A stretch of 64,000 nucleotides of DNA from Actinomadura spongiicola (GTDB lineage Bacteria; Actinomycetota; Actinomycetes; Streptosporangiales; Streptosporangiaceae), in assembly GCF_003432485.1 (NCBI RefSeq), contig NZ_QVNQ01000005.1, positions 310,001-374,000 on the forward strand, given 5' to 3'. The first letter of the stretch is position 1; every line of letters begins with the position of its first letter. This document shows positions 18,364 to 26,390 of the stretch, one piece after another. A program made the translations under genes and the position numbers. Below the pieces are notes generated by a model. That model saw only the letters and a program-made list of their open reading frames with translations. It was not told the DNA's origin and made no database searches.

Positions 18364-18375
18364 GTGTTCGAACAC
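18364..18375. promoter_or_regulatory. GTGTTCGAACAC palindrome in the uvrA upstream region
   Basis: A perfect 12-bp palindrome 180 nt upstream of the uvrA start and about 90 nt upstream of the divergent gene. It contains the TTCGAA core seen in actinobacterial LexA operators, but the usual spacing of the two half-sites (CGAAC-N4-GTTCG) is not met. It is listed as a possible regulatory site only. Confidence 0.25.
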
Positions 18376-18463
18376 CACTTGCCACCGGAACACCCGGACC
18401 GTCTGTGGCACGCCGCGGGCGCGTGCGACAGGATGGAGGCCCCACGGCGTCGAGGAGGAGCGC

Positions 18464-19210
18464 ATGGACTGGCGTGAGGTCATCGATGAGCTGGAGGCGG
18501 GCGTGGAGCGAATCGTCGGCACGCTGTCGGGGCTCGGTGACCAGGACATGCGCGCCCCGTCCGGGCTGCCCGGATGGAGCCGCGGCCACGTGGCCACGCA
18601 CATCGCCCGCAACGCCGACTCGCTGTGGAACCTGCTCGAATCGGCGCGGACGGGCGTGGAGATCCCGCAGTACCCGAGCCTGGACGCCCGCAACGCCGAC
18701 CTGGACGCGGGCGCCGGGCGGAGCCGTGACGAGCTGGCCGAGGACGTCCGCGCGACCGCGGCGCGGTTCGTCGAGGCGGCGCGGGCGCTGCCCGAGGAGA
18801 CCTGGAACGTGCCGGTGAAGTCCATGTTGGGCTGGCCGCACCCCGCCTGGTACACGCTGTACCGACGCTGGCACGAGGTGGAGGCGCACCATGTCGACCT
18901 CGCCGCCGGGTACGGGCCCGCCGACTGGCCCGAGCCCTACGTCCGGTGGGCGCTGGGCAGCACCCTGACCGACATCGCGGCGCTGCCGGAGGGCAGGCGC
19001 GGCGAGCTGGACGGGCTCCGGATCACCGCCACCGACTACGGCGAGTCCGCCGACCTCGGCTGGACGCCCGGCGGACCGGAGGCGTCCGGGTCGGGGCGGG
19101 CGCTGCTCGGCTGGCTGAGCGGCCGCAGCGACGGCGTGGGCGTGTCCCTGCGCCCGGACGGCCCGCTGCCCGTGCCGCCGCCGTGGCCGCACGAGCCCAC
19201 CGGGTTCTGA
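18464..19210 (+). CDS. Maleylpyruvate isomerase family (MDMPI/DinB-like) mycothiol-dependent protein
   Basis: 248 residues. N-terminal DinB-like four-helix bundle with 'LPGWSRGHVATHIARNADSLWNLL' (about residues 38-61); its His is a usual metal ligand of this superfamily. Later 'RRWHEVEAHHVDLAAGYGPADWP' supplies the other metal-binding His/Glu residues. The C-terminal small domain follows. Family members are thiol-dependent enzymes, with mycothiol as thiol in actinomycetes. The true maleylpyruvate isomerase reaction is proven for few. ATG at 18464 has GAGGAGGAG just upstream. No aromatic genes adjoin it, so the substrate is open. Confidence 0.85.
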   Translation: MDWREVIDELEAGVERIVGTLSGLGDQDMRAPSGLPGWSRGHVATHIARNADSLWNLLESARTGVEIPQYPSLDARNADLDAGAGRSRDELAEDVRATAARFVEAARALPEETWNVPVKSMLGWPHPAWYTLYRRWHEVEAHHVDLAAGYGPADWPEPYVRWALGSTLTDIAALPEGRRGELDGLRITATDYGESADLGWTPGGPEASGSGRALLGWLSGRSDGVGVSLRPDGPLPVPPPWPHEPTGF

Positions 19211-19235
19211 CCCCCCGCCCTCCCCCGCCGTACTG

Positions 19236-19931
19236 TCAGTCGTCGCCCGCGAGGCGGTGCAGGGCGTCCACCGAGCGGACGACGATCGCGTTGCGGGCGA
19301 CGGTGATCCCGCCGCGGACGGGTTCGGCGGCGAGGATCTGCGCGACCTTGCGGCGGCCCATCCCGGCCCAGCGTCCGAGGTCCTGCTGGGAGAGGGGCAC
19401 CTGGATCTGGACGCCGCCCTCGTCGGTCACGGCGTCCGGCCGCTCCGCCTTGACGGGAGAGCCGAACCGCGACGCCAGGCGCAGCAGCCGGGTCGCGAGG
19501 CGGCGTTCGGGGTCGTCGGGGAAGTGCGCGGTCCGCAGGTCGTTGGAGTCGCGCAGCCGCTCGGCGAGGACGGCGGCGACGGCCCACACCGCGCCTGGAT
19601 GGCCGTCCAGGACGTGCCGGAACCGCGCGGCGGGCAGCACGAGCGCCTCCACCCGGGTCAGCGCCTCGACGTTGGCGTGCCGGACGCCGCCGTCCGCGGC
19701 CTCCAGCTCCCCCACCAGGTCGCCGGGTCCGAGGACGTCGAGGACGGCCATGTCGCCGGCGCGGTCCGCCCACACCCGCACCGCGCCGGAGCGCAGCACG
19801 AACACCTGCGACGCGCGGGTGTGCTCGCGCATCAGGAACGCGCCGGGTCTGATCACCACCGGGGCGCCCGCCCGCAGCAGTGCGTCCCGGGCGCGGACGG
19901 GCAGCGCGTCCCAGAACCGCGTGCTCTCCAT
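19236..19931 (-). CDS. Crp/Fnr family transcriptional regulator
   Basis: 231 residues. A cyclic-nucleotide-binding beta-roll spans about residues 10-120, with the phosphate-binding cassette 'VGELEAADGGVRHANVEAL' that keeps the Gly-Glu-Leu and Arg expected for cNMP binding. A long dimerisation helix follows, then a winged helix ('VPLSQQDLGRWAGMGRRKVAQILAA'). The ATG has AGGAGG 4 nt upstream. A separate promoter (CTGACA-N17-CATAAG) precedes it, but it is also the last gene of the minus-strand series after the STAND gene. It may sense the same ligand as that protein's N-terminal domain. Ligand unproven. Confidence 0.85.
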   Translation of the reverse strand: MESTRFWDALPVRARDALLRAGAPVVIRPGAFLMREHTRASQVFVLRSGAVRVWADRAGDMAVLDVLGPGDLVGELEAADGGVRHANVEALTRVEALVLPAARFRHVLDGHPGAVWAVAAVLAERLRDSNDLRTAHFPDDPERRLATRLLRLASRFGSPVKAERPDAVTDEGGVQIQVPLSQQDLGRWAGMGRRKVAQILAAEPVRGGITVARNAIVVRSVDALHRLAGDD

Positions 19932-19987
19932 CTCGCCTCCTCGCCGCCAGGGTCCAGTGAACGCGGCGCTGCGTCGATGGACTACGT

Positions 19988-20016
19988 CTTATGCCACATC
20001 TCGGGGTCTTTGTCAG
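19988..20016 (-). promoter_or_regulatory. Promoter of the Crp/Fnr gene
   Basis: On the minus strand CTGACA (20016-20011) and CATAAG (19993-19988) are separated by exactly 17 nt, a good sigma-70-type pair. The start point would be near 19981, leaving a leader of about 50 nt before the Crp/Fnr ATG at 19931. The site lies just after the STAND gene stop, so the regulator can be expressed on its own. Confidence 0.5.
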
Positions 20017-20026
20017 GGGTCGTGTG

Positions 20027-23000
20027 TCACATGTCGAGGGATCGATCCGATGCGAGCCAGCTGTCGAGGGCGCGGACGCGGCGGACGCAGTCGTCGGCCG
20101 CGTCCCGGTCGCCGAGCGCGAGATGGGAGTCGCGCAGCAGTTCCAGGGCCCGCCGCAGTCCTCGCTGGTCGTCCATGTCGCGGCGGGTGACGATCTCGGC
20201 GTTGACGTGCTCGACCGCGCGGGCGTGCTTGCCGAGCAGCTGCGACGCGCGGGCCATGGTGTGCAGGGCGTACGCCTGCTCGCGGGTGTCGCCGAGTTCG
20301 GTGGCGAGGTCGAGGGCGCGCCGTCCGGTCTCCAGGGCCTCGTCGGCGTGGCCGAGGTCGAGGTGGATGGCGGCCAGATGGACCAGCGCGGTGCCCTCGG
20401 AGTGCCGGTCGCCGACCTCGCCGAGGTAGCGCAGGGCCTCCAACTCCCGTGCCAGGGCCTCCTGCGGGCGGCCGGCGCGGCGGAGCACGGCGGCGAGGGT
20501 GTCCTTCCCGACGCCGAGGCCGTACCAGTCGCCACTGTCCTCGCGGATGCGCAGCGCCTGCCGCGCGGCGCGTTCGGCGTCCTCGGGCAGGCCGAGCCGC
20601 GAGTAGGTGCGGGCGAGGCTGCCGAGCGTCCCGGCCATGCCGCCCTGCGCGCCGAGCCGGTGCCACAGGTCGAGGGCCTCCAGGCCGAGGACGAACGCCT
20701 CCTGGTGGCGGCCGAGGCGGCGCATGACGACCGACAGGTGCTCCAGGTCGTGGGCCTCGCCGTGCTGGTCGCCGATCTCGCGGCGGATCTCCAGGGCCCG
20801 CAGCAGATGCTCGCGCGACTCCCGGTACCGGCCAAGGCGCCAGTGGACGATCCCGATCTGGGCGAGGGCCTCCGCCTCGCCGTGCCGGTCGCTGGTGTCG
20901 CGGTGCAGGCGCAGCGCCTGACCGCAGTAGGTGAAGGCCTCCACGAAGTTCGCGGCGTCGCACATCAGCATGCCGAGCGTGGTGAGCGCCCGGGCCTCGC
21001 CGTGGCGCGCGCCGAGGGCCCGGTAGGTGCGCAGGGCCTGTTCGGCGTCCTTGCGGGCCATGTCGCGCAGGCCGAGCACGGCGTTCATCCGCGCCAGCTC
21101 CGTCAGGGCCTGCGCGGCGCCGTGCATGTCGGCGAGTTCCTGCCGGATGTAGAGGGCCTCCAGCGCGTGCGAGACCGCCTCGTGGACGCTGCCCTGCCGC
21201 CGGTGCACCTGCGCGACCGTGAGAAGGGTCTCGGCCACGCCCGGCTGGTCGTCGATCCGGCGCCGAACGCCGAGCGCCTCGGCCGCGTGGTCCAGCGCCC
21301 GCTCGTAGTCGCCGAGGCCCAGGTGGGCCCGGGCGAGGGTGTCGTGGCCTCGGGCGATCCCGGCGTCCGCGCCGCCGCCCCCGCCTTCCGCCTCCTCGCG
21401 CAGGTTCGCGTGGATGGCCAGGGAGCGGCGCGCACGTTCGATCCCCGTCAGGTAGCGGCCGAGCGCCAGGTGCACGTCGGCGAGGGTGGCGAGGGTGACG
21501 GCCTCCCCGTACCGGTCGGGCGGGTCGACGGCCCGGAACCCGCGCCGGGCGTCCTCCCCGTACCCGATGGCCTGCACGGAGTCGCCGAGCTCGAAGTGCG
21601 CCGTGGCGAGGTTGTGCAGCATGACGGCGGCCGCCGCCCAGTCCTCCTCGGCGCGGGCGGCGTGCAGGCCCGCCTGGTGCACGGCGATGTTGTCCTCGCT
21701 GTAGCGCCGGAACTCCTGGAAGTCGAAGAGGGCGTCGGCGAGTTCCCAGCACGTGCGGTGCAGGCCGAGCCGGGCGGCCTGGTGGACGGCGGCGACGAGG
21801 TTGCGGCGCTCGGACTCGAACCAGGCGAGCCCGGTGGCGCGCTCGGCGGCGCCCGCCGGGCGGCTGCGCGCCTCCCCCCGGTGCACGGCGGGCCGGGGCC
21901 GCACCGCCAGCGCCGCCCCGGCCGCGCGGGCCTCGGCGAGGTAGCCGGCCAGCAGCCGCCGCTGCGCCGTCAGCAGCTCGCCGTCGGAGTCCTCCCGCAG
22001 CCCGCGCTCGCGGGCGAAGTCGCGCAGCAGGTCGTGCATCCGGTAGCGGCCGGGCCCGACGTCCTGGACGAGGTAGGCCTGCCGGAGGCCCTCCAGGCAT
22101 TCGCGGGCGTCGGCGACCGTGCGGTCCTGGAGGGCGGCGAGCGCGGCGGGCGTGAAGTCGGGGCCGGTGACGAGGCCGAGCCTGCGGAACGCCTCCCGCT
22201 GGTCGCCGCGCAGGCTGCGGTAGGCGACGTCGAACGTCGGGCTGAGCACGGCCTGCAGGCCCGGCCCGGACGCGCCGTGCGCCGCGCCCTCGCTCAGCCC
22301 CGCGCCCGTCAGGCCCGGCCCGTACGGCGGCGCGTCCTGCGCGTCCCGCGCCGCCAGCTCCCGGACGGTCGCGGCGATGGACTCGCCGGGGTTCTCGGCG
22401 AGCCGTCCCGCCATGACGCCGAGCGCCAGCGGCAGGTGCCCGCACTCGCGGGCGAGCCGCTCGATCGCCCGGTGCTCGTCGCGGACGCGGGCGTCGCCCG
22501 GCCCGAGCACGCCCGCGATGAGGTCGACGGCCTCCTGCGTCGCCATCTCCCGCAGTTCCAGCGTCCGGATGTCGGCGCCCTCCAGGAGCGCCGGCAGCCG
22601 CCGCCGGCTCGTGACGACCACCAGCCCGGACGTCGCAGCGGCCAGCAGCGGCCGGATCTGCTCGGGCCGTGAGGCGTTGTCGAGGATCAGCAGCATCCGC
22701 CGGTCGGCCAGCAGCGACCGGCACTGCGCCTCCAGCTCCGCGGCGGCCCGGGGCAGCTGGTCGCCGGGCACGCCCGCGGCGCGCAGCACCTGCCCCATCG
22801 CCTCCGCCGGGGTGACGGGGTTGCGGCGGGTGCCGCGCAGGTCGGCGAACAGGACGCCGTCCGGGAACCGGTCGACGACCCGGTGCGCCCAGTGCAGCGC
22901 CAGCGTCGTCTTCCCGACGCCGGCCATGCCCTGGACGATCACGGCGCGCGGCCATTCGGACTGGCCCACCAGCAGGTCCAGCTTGCCGAGGCTGACGGCC

Positions 23001-23896
23001 CGGCCCGCGAAGTAGGGGTTGTCGGCGGGCAGCAGAACCTGCGGCGGGCTCTGGAGGCGGACCGGTTCGCGCGCCGCGATCCCGGCGCCGGTCGTGGGTT
23101 CGGGCCGTTCCCGACCGGGTTCGCGTTCGGCGGCGGGCCACTCGTCGCCCCAGGGGCTCGCGGCGCGGCGCAGCCGTTCGGTGTCGAGGACGGTCAGCGG
23201 CCGCGGCCTGCTGTCGAGGATCCCGCGGGCGCGCCACAGCCGGAACCATCGCACCAGCGTCTCCCGCGAGATGCCCGACCAGTTCGCCAGCTCCGCCTGG
23301 CTGAGCTTCAGCGGGATTCGCGTCCCCTGCCCGGGGGCGGGCTCGCCGAACCGGTGCGCCAGCTCCAGCAGGTGATAGGCGAGGCGCTGTGGATGGTCGG
23401 CGGCCCGGACGGCGTGCCGGCGCCCGCCGTAGGTGACGCTCTCGGAGATGGCGTGCATCATCGCCTCGGCGACCTGCGGGCTGGCCGCGAGCAGGCTGCG
23501 GAACTTGCGGCGGTCGACGCGCAGCGCCGCGACATGGTCGAGCGCGGCGACCGTGCCGCGCTGCGGATGCCCCCACGGGCCGAGGACGCCGACGATGTCC
23601 CCGGCCCCGAACAGGTCGATGATCGACTCGTCGCCGTCGCTGGAGTCGACGAACTCCTTGGCGACCGCGTTGCTCGCGGCGCGCGGCGACGCCTTGAACA
23701 CCACGTACACGGCGGGCGCGACCGACCCCTGGTGGCACAGCATCCCGCCGGGCGGGATGTCGGTGCGCCGCCCCATGGCGCGCAGGGCCTGCCGGTCGGT
23801 GGGGGCGAGCCGCTCCCAGAAGCTGCCGCGCCGGACGTCCAGGCTGAACCGGGTGGCGTGGGGGGCCGTCCCGCCGGAGAGCACGTCGTCGATCAC
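20027..23896 (-). CDS. Crp-like sensor / NB-ARC (STAND) ATPase / TPR fusion protein
   Basis: 1,289 residues. Residues about 25-135 form a cNMP-binding roll whose cassette reads 'VGVLGPWGHPQRGTVAALD': the Arg is kept but the usual Glu after Gly is replaced. Residues about 195-245 are a Crp winged helix ('LKLSQAELANWSGISRETLVRWF'). The NB-ARC switch has Walker A 'GMAGVGKTT' (323-331), Walker B 'RMLLILDNAS', sensor 'LVVVTSRRR', GLPL 'CGHLPLALG' (485-493) and MHD 'YRMHDLLRDFARE' (618-630). About 14 TPR-like repeats fill residues 700-1280. This resembles AfsR/GutR-type STAND regulators with the SARP domain exchanged for a Crp module. The GTG start has GGAGGG inside the end of the upstream gene, so translation is coupled. 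Confidence 0.88.
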   Translation of the reverse strand: MIDDVLSGGTAPHATRFSLDVRRGSFWERLAPTDRQALRAMGRRTDIPPGGMLCHQGSVAPAVYVVFKASPRAASNAVAKEFVDSSDGDESIIDLFGAGDIVGVLGPWGHPQRGTVAALDHVAALRVDRRKFRSLLAASPQVAEAMMHAISESVTYGGRRHAVRAADHPQRLAYHLLELAHRFGEPAPGQGTRIPLKLSQAELANWSGISRETLVRWFRLWRARGILDSRPRPLTVLDTERLRRAASPWGDEWPAAEREPGRERPEPTTGAGIAAREPVRLQSPPQVLLPADNPYFAGRAVSLGKLDLLVGQSEWPRAVIVQGMAGVGKTTLALHWAHRVVDRFPDGVLFADLRGTRRNPVTPAEAMGQVLRAAGVPGDQLPRAAAELEAQCRSLLADRRMLLILDNASRPEQIRPLLAAATSGLVVVTSRRRLPALLEGADIRTLELREMATQEAVDLIAGVLGPGDARVRDEHRAIERLARECGHLPLALGVMAGRLAENPGESIAATVRELAARDAQDAPPYGPGLTGAGLSEGAAHGASGPGLQAVLSPTFDVAYRSLRGDQREAFRRLGLVTGPDFTPAALAALQDRTVADARECLEGLRQAYLVQDVGPGRYRMHDLLRDFARERGLREDSDGELLTAQRRLLAGYLAEARAAGAALAVRPRPAVHRGEARSRPAGAAERATGLAWFESERRNLVAAVHQAARLGLHRTCWELADALFDFQEFRRYSEDNIAVHQAGLHAARAEEDWAAAAVMLHNLATAHFELGDSVQAIGYGEDARRGFRAVDPPDRYGEAVTLATLADVHLALGRYLTGIERARRSLAIHANLREEAEGGGGGADAGIARGHDTLARAHLGLGDYERALDHAAEALGVRRRIDDQPGVAETLLTVAQVHRRQGSVHEAVSHALEALYIRQELADMHGAAQALTELARMNAVLGLRDMARKDAEQALRTYRALGARHGEARALTTLGMLMCDAANFVEAFTYCGQALRLHRDTSDRHGEAEALAQIGIVHWRLGRYRESREHLLRALEIRREIGDQHGEAHDLEHLSVVMRRLGRHQEAFVLGLEALDLWHRLGAQGGMAGTLGSLARTYSRLGLPEDAERAARQALRIREDSGDWYGLGVGKDTLAAVLRRAGRPQEALARELEALRYLGEVGDRHSEGTALVHLAAIHLDLGHADEALETGRRALDLATELGDTREQAYALHTMARASQLLGKHARAVEHVNAEIVTRRDMDDQRGLRRALELLRDSHLALGDRDAADDCVRRVRALDSWLASDRSLDM

Positions 23897-23900
23897 CCGG

Positions 23901-24497
23901 TCACCCTCCCGCCATCGCCGCCGCCAGCGTCCAGAACAGGAACAGCACCGAGGTGGCCGCCGCCCACGCGACGGCCTGCCAGGACAGCTCGCCGCAGCGG
24001 TGCGCCGCCGACAGCAGCCGCCGCAGCTCCCCGTCGCGGACCCGGTCGTCCAGCGCGACCGCGGACCCGAACGGCGTCCACGGCACGCCCGGGTCGACCG
24101 GGGAGCCGGTGCGGCCGCGGACCTCGGCGAGCACCGACACCAGCGTCCGCCGCGACCGGACCGCGTACGACGCCGAGATCACGAACGCCGTGGCCAGCAC
24201 GGGGAGCAGCGCCAGCGCCGCGAGGCCGGGGACGCCCGCCGCCAGCCGGGACACGGTCCCGGCCAGGACCAGGGCGAGGAACACCGCCGCGATGGCCGAG
24301 TCCCGGCCGCAGAGCCGGACCAGGGTGCAGGCGTGCCCGAGGATGTCCTCCGGCGTCTCCCTGTCCGGTCCGGGGCGGAATGAGGTAACCAACCCTTCAC
24401 CGTCCTCACTCACCTGATCTTCCAATGACCATGGTGCGCCCACAAGTCGGACGTGTCCGTCCACGAGCGCACGGTTCGGCTGCGTCTGGTGACTCAT
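23901..24497 (-). CDS. Small three-TM protein resembling Pycsar TM effectors
   Basis: 198 residues with no signal peptide. About 60 cytosolic residues are followed by two hydrophobic helices (about 69-87 and 90-112). A soluble linker of some 60 residues comes next, then a third helix (about 175-196) preceded by 'ELRRLLSAAHRCGELSWQA'. This layout, and the 'RLCGRDSAIAAVFLALVLAG' entry to TM1, recall PycTM-type effectors of cyclic-pyrimidine anti-phage systems. Identity is too low for certainty, and no pyrimidine cyclase is visible nearby. It is the first gene of a run with the STAND protein 4 nt downstream. Start uncertain: a GTG at codon 29 is possible. Confidence 0.5.
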   Translation of the reverse strand: MSHQTQPNRALVDGHVRLVGAPWSLEDQVSEDGEGLVTSFRPGPDRETPEDILGHACTLVRLCGRDSAIAAVFLALVLAGTVSRLAAGVPGLAALALLPVLATAFVISASYAVRSRRTLVSVLAEVRGRTGSPVDPGVPWTPFGSAVALDDRVRDGELRRLLSAAHRCGELSWQAVAWAAATSVLFLFWTLAAAMAGG

Positions 24498-24579
24498 TCG
24501 GCCCTCGTACCGGATCTCGCGGAGATCACGGTGGCCGATGCTGGAAGATGGTCAGCGCAACGATCGACGGGAGGACTCC

Positions 24580-25245
24580 TTGACCTACACCGGCAACGTC
24601 GACGTCGGCGGCCGTCCCGACGTCCGGGAACTGCCCGGCCTGACGGTCACGAAGGTGGCGGTCGGCCCGTACGACAACAACGCCTACATCCTGCGCTGCG
24701 CCGCCACCGGCGAGCAGCTGCTCATCGACGCGGCCAACGAGGCGTCCCGCCTGCTGGAACTGATCGGGGACGGGCCGCTCGCGCGGATCGTCACCACGCA
24801 CCGCCACCAGGACCACTGGAAGGCGCTGAGCGAGGTGGTCCGCGCCACCAGCGCGCCCGTCGTGGCCCATCCCCGCGACGCCGAGGCGCTGCCCGAGCCG
24901 GTCGCCGAGCCGGTCGAGCACGGCGACACCGTCCAGGTGGGCGACGCGACCCTGGAGGTCATCCACCTGCGCGGCCACACGCCCGGCTCGATCGCGCTGC
25001 TGTACGACGCCGGGGGCGAACTGGCCGACCGTCCGCACCTGTTCACCGGCGACAGCCTGTTCCCCGGCGGCGTCGGCAACACGTGGGGCGACCCGACGCG
25101 TTTCACGCGGTTGCTCTCGGACGTCGAGGAACGCGTCTTCGACCGGCTCCCGGACGCCACCTGGTTCTACCCGGGTCACGGCAAGGACTCCACGCTCGGT
25201 CGCGAGCGTCCCTCGCTTCCCGAATGGCGCTCGCGCGGTTGGTGA
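24580..25245 (+). CDS. Metallo-beta-lactamase fold hydrolase (glyoxalase II-like)
   Basis: 221 residues. The metal-binding 'TTHRHQDHW' is the HxHxDH motif, with later ligands in 'HLRGHTPGSIALLY', 'LFTGDSLFPGG' and 'FYPGHGKDSTLG'. Hydrolases of this kind cleave thioesters such as S-lactoyl or mycothiol conjugates; which one cannot be read. The start is a TTG at 24580, supported by GGAGG 5 nt upstream and by a family-like N-terminus (MTYTGNVDVGG). An upstream in-frame ATG lacks such support. Divergent from the three-TM gene with an 82-nt spacer. Confidence 0.85.
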   Translation: MTYTGNVDVGGRPDVRELPGLTVTKVAVGPYDNNAYILRCAATGEQLLIDAANEASRLLELIGDGPLARIVTTHRHQDHWKALSEVVRATSAPVVAHPRDAEALPEPVAEPVEHGDTVQVGDATLEVIHLRGHTPGSIALLYDAGGELADRPHLFTGDSLFPGGVGNTWGDPTRFTRLLSDVEERVFDRLPDATWFYPGHGKDSTLGRERPSLPEWRSRGW

Positions 25246-25343
25246 TCCCCGCCTCCCGTACGGAACATCGGGTCACGGGTGTTCGTTGCTTCAACCACAC
25301 TTCGGGCCGATACCAGGAGAAGACCATCCACGAACTCCAAGCG

Positions 25344-25919
25344 GTGGACCCGGGACCTGTCTTGAGTTACCCGGCGGGCTCCCTGGTCCTCGTCGCCGGG
25401 CTTCCGGGGGCGGGCAAGACGACCCTCCTCGACCGCCTGTACGACCTGGACGGGGACGAGACGCTCCCCGTCCCGGCGGGCGACGTCCGGGTGATCGACT
25501 CCCGCCAGGCCCGCAACTGGTGGTCCCGGGGCCTGCGCTTCCTGCCCGCGCGGGTCCGCACGCCGCTCATCCACACCACCCATGTGTGGCGGATCGCCCG
25601 CGCGATCATCGCGGGCCACGGCGTCGTCGCGCACACCCGCGGCACCTGGCCGCACATCCTGCACTTCTTCGCGTGGCTGACCCGGCGGCGCGGCAACCGG
25701 CTCCACCTCATCCTTCTCGACGTGGACCCGTCCACCGCCCGCGCCGGGCAGATCGCCCGCGGCCGCGTCGTCACCGCCGCGACGTTCGCCCGGCACTGCC
25801 GCCGCTGGCAGCCGCTCGTCGACCGCGCCCGTGGCGGCGACCCGCTCCCGCCCGCGTCCGGCGTCACCGTCCTGGACCGCGACGCCGCCGACAAGCTGCG
25901 GACCATCCACTTCACCTGA
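25344..25919 (+). CDS. P-loop ATPase / kinase-like protein
   Basis: About 191 residues. A Walker A motif 'LVLVAGLPGAGKTTLLDRLY' lies very near the N-terminus. Mid-protein 'GHGVVAHTRGTWPHILHFFAWL' and 'HLILLDVDPSTARAGQIARGR' resemble the lid and Walker-B regions of small AAA/zeta-toxin/polynucleotide-kinase-like phosphotransferases. The C-terminus ends 'VLDRDAADKLRTIHF'. No adjacent antitoxin is seen, so a toxin role is not claimed. The start is uncertain: GTG at 25344 or TTG at 25362, both with weak ribosome sites. It follows the hydrolase by about 100 nt, a region with GC-rich repeats. Confidence 0.65.
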   Translation: MDPGPVLSYPAGSLVLVAGLPGAGKTTLLDRLYDLDGDETLPVPAGDVRVIDSRQARNWWSRGLRFLPARVRTPLIHTTHVWRIARAIIAGHGVVAHTRGTWPHILHFFAWLTRRRGNRLHLILLDVDPSTARAGQIARGRVVTAATFARHCRRWQPLVDRARGGDPLPPASGVTVLDRDAADKLRTIHFT

Positions 25920-26047
25920 CCCACTTCACCTGCTACACGCCATCTGACGGTGTACCGCCCGTCCCGGCGTTGCTACCTACGGGGTACATGAGGGTTCGTT
26001 CCGGTGGATGAGGCGTTCCGGGGGCACGTTCGCCTATAAACGAAATC

Positions 26048-26386
26048 ATGACGATGCCACGACTGCCGCGCGAGGATCTGACCGCGGCGATGGCGGCCAG
26101 GCGGGAGCTCGGCCCCGACTACGACGACGCCTTCATCGAGACGGTCGTGGACCGCATCCAGGAGGCCCTCGACACGCGTACCCCCGCGGCCGCGCCCCGG
26201 GCCCGTCCGGCGGCGGAGCCCGCACGCGGCCGGCAGGACCACAGCCTCGCGATGGCGGTGGTGTCGCTGCTGGCCGCCATCCCGCTGAGCGCCATCGCCG
26301 TCGTCAACGCGGGTCTGCCGGGCCTGATGTTCGCGTTGCTGGCGATCGTCCTGGTGAACGTCACCTACACGTTCCGGCCGCGCTGA
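26048..26386 (+). CDS. Small actinobacterial membrane protein
   Basis: 112 residues. A helical N-terminus 'DLTAAMAARRELGPDYDDAFIETVVDRIQEAL' of a type often repeated in actinobacterial membrane proteins is followed by a Pro/Ala/Arg linker. A hydrophobic hairpin of two helices follows (about residues 67-86 and 89-107). TATAAA lies exactly 7 nt before the ATG, so the mRNA is probably leaderless. It ends 4 nt from the convergent acyl-CoA dehydrogenase gene. Function unknown. Confidence 0.75.
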   Translation: MTMPRLPREDLTAAMAARRELGPDYDDAFIETVVDRIQEALDTRTPAAAPRARPAAEPARGRQDHSLAMAVVSLLAAIPLSAIAVVNAGLPGLMFALLAIVLVNVTYTFRPR

Positions 26387-26390
26387 CCGC

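Noticed and set aside
18364..18375. LexA (SOS) box for uvrA
   Set aside because: The GTGTTCGAACAC palindrome has the core letters, but not the half-site spacing of actinobacterial SOS boxes, and is 180 nt from the start. Kept only as a low-confidence site.
15380..19210. Very long plus-strand open frame opposite uvrA
   Set aside because: It has Arg/Gly/Asp-rich, family-less translation and is the usual high-GC antisense frame. Only its last 248 codons (18,464-19,210), outside uvrA, form a real protein.
20027..20050. Crp operator near the Crp/Fnr promoter
   Set aside because: A TGTGA half-site is present at the STAND gene end, but no matching TCACA half follows at the expected 6-nt spacing.
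25344..25919. Zeta-type toxin of a toxin-antitoxin pair
   Set aside because: No small antitoxin gene overlaps or adjoins it; the upstream gene is an MBL hydrolase.
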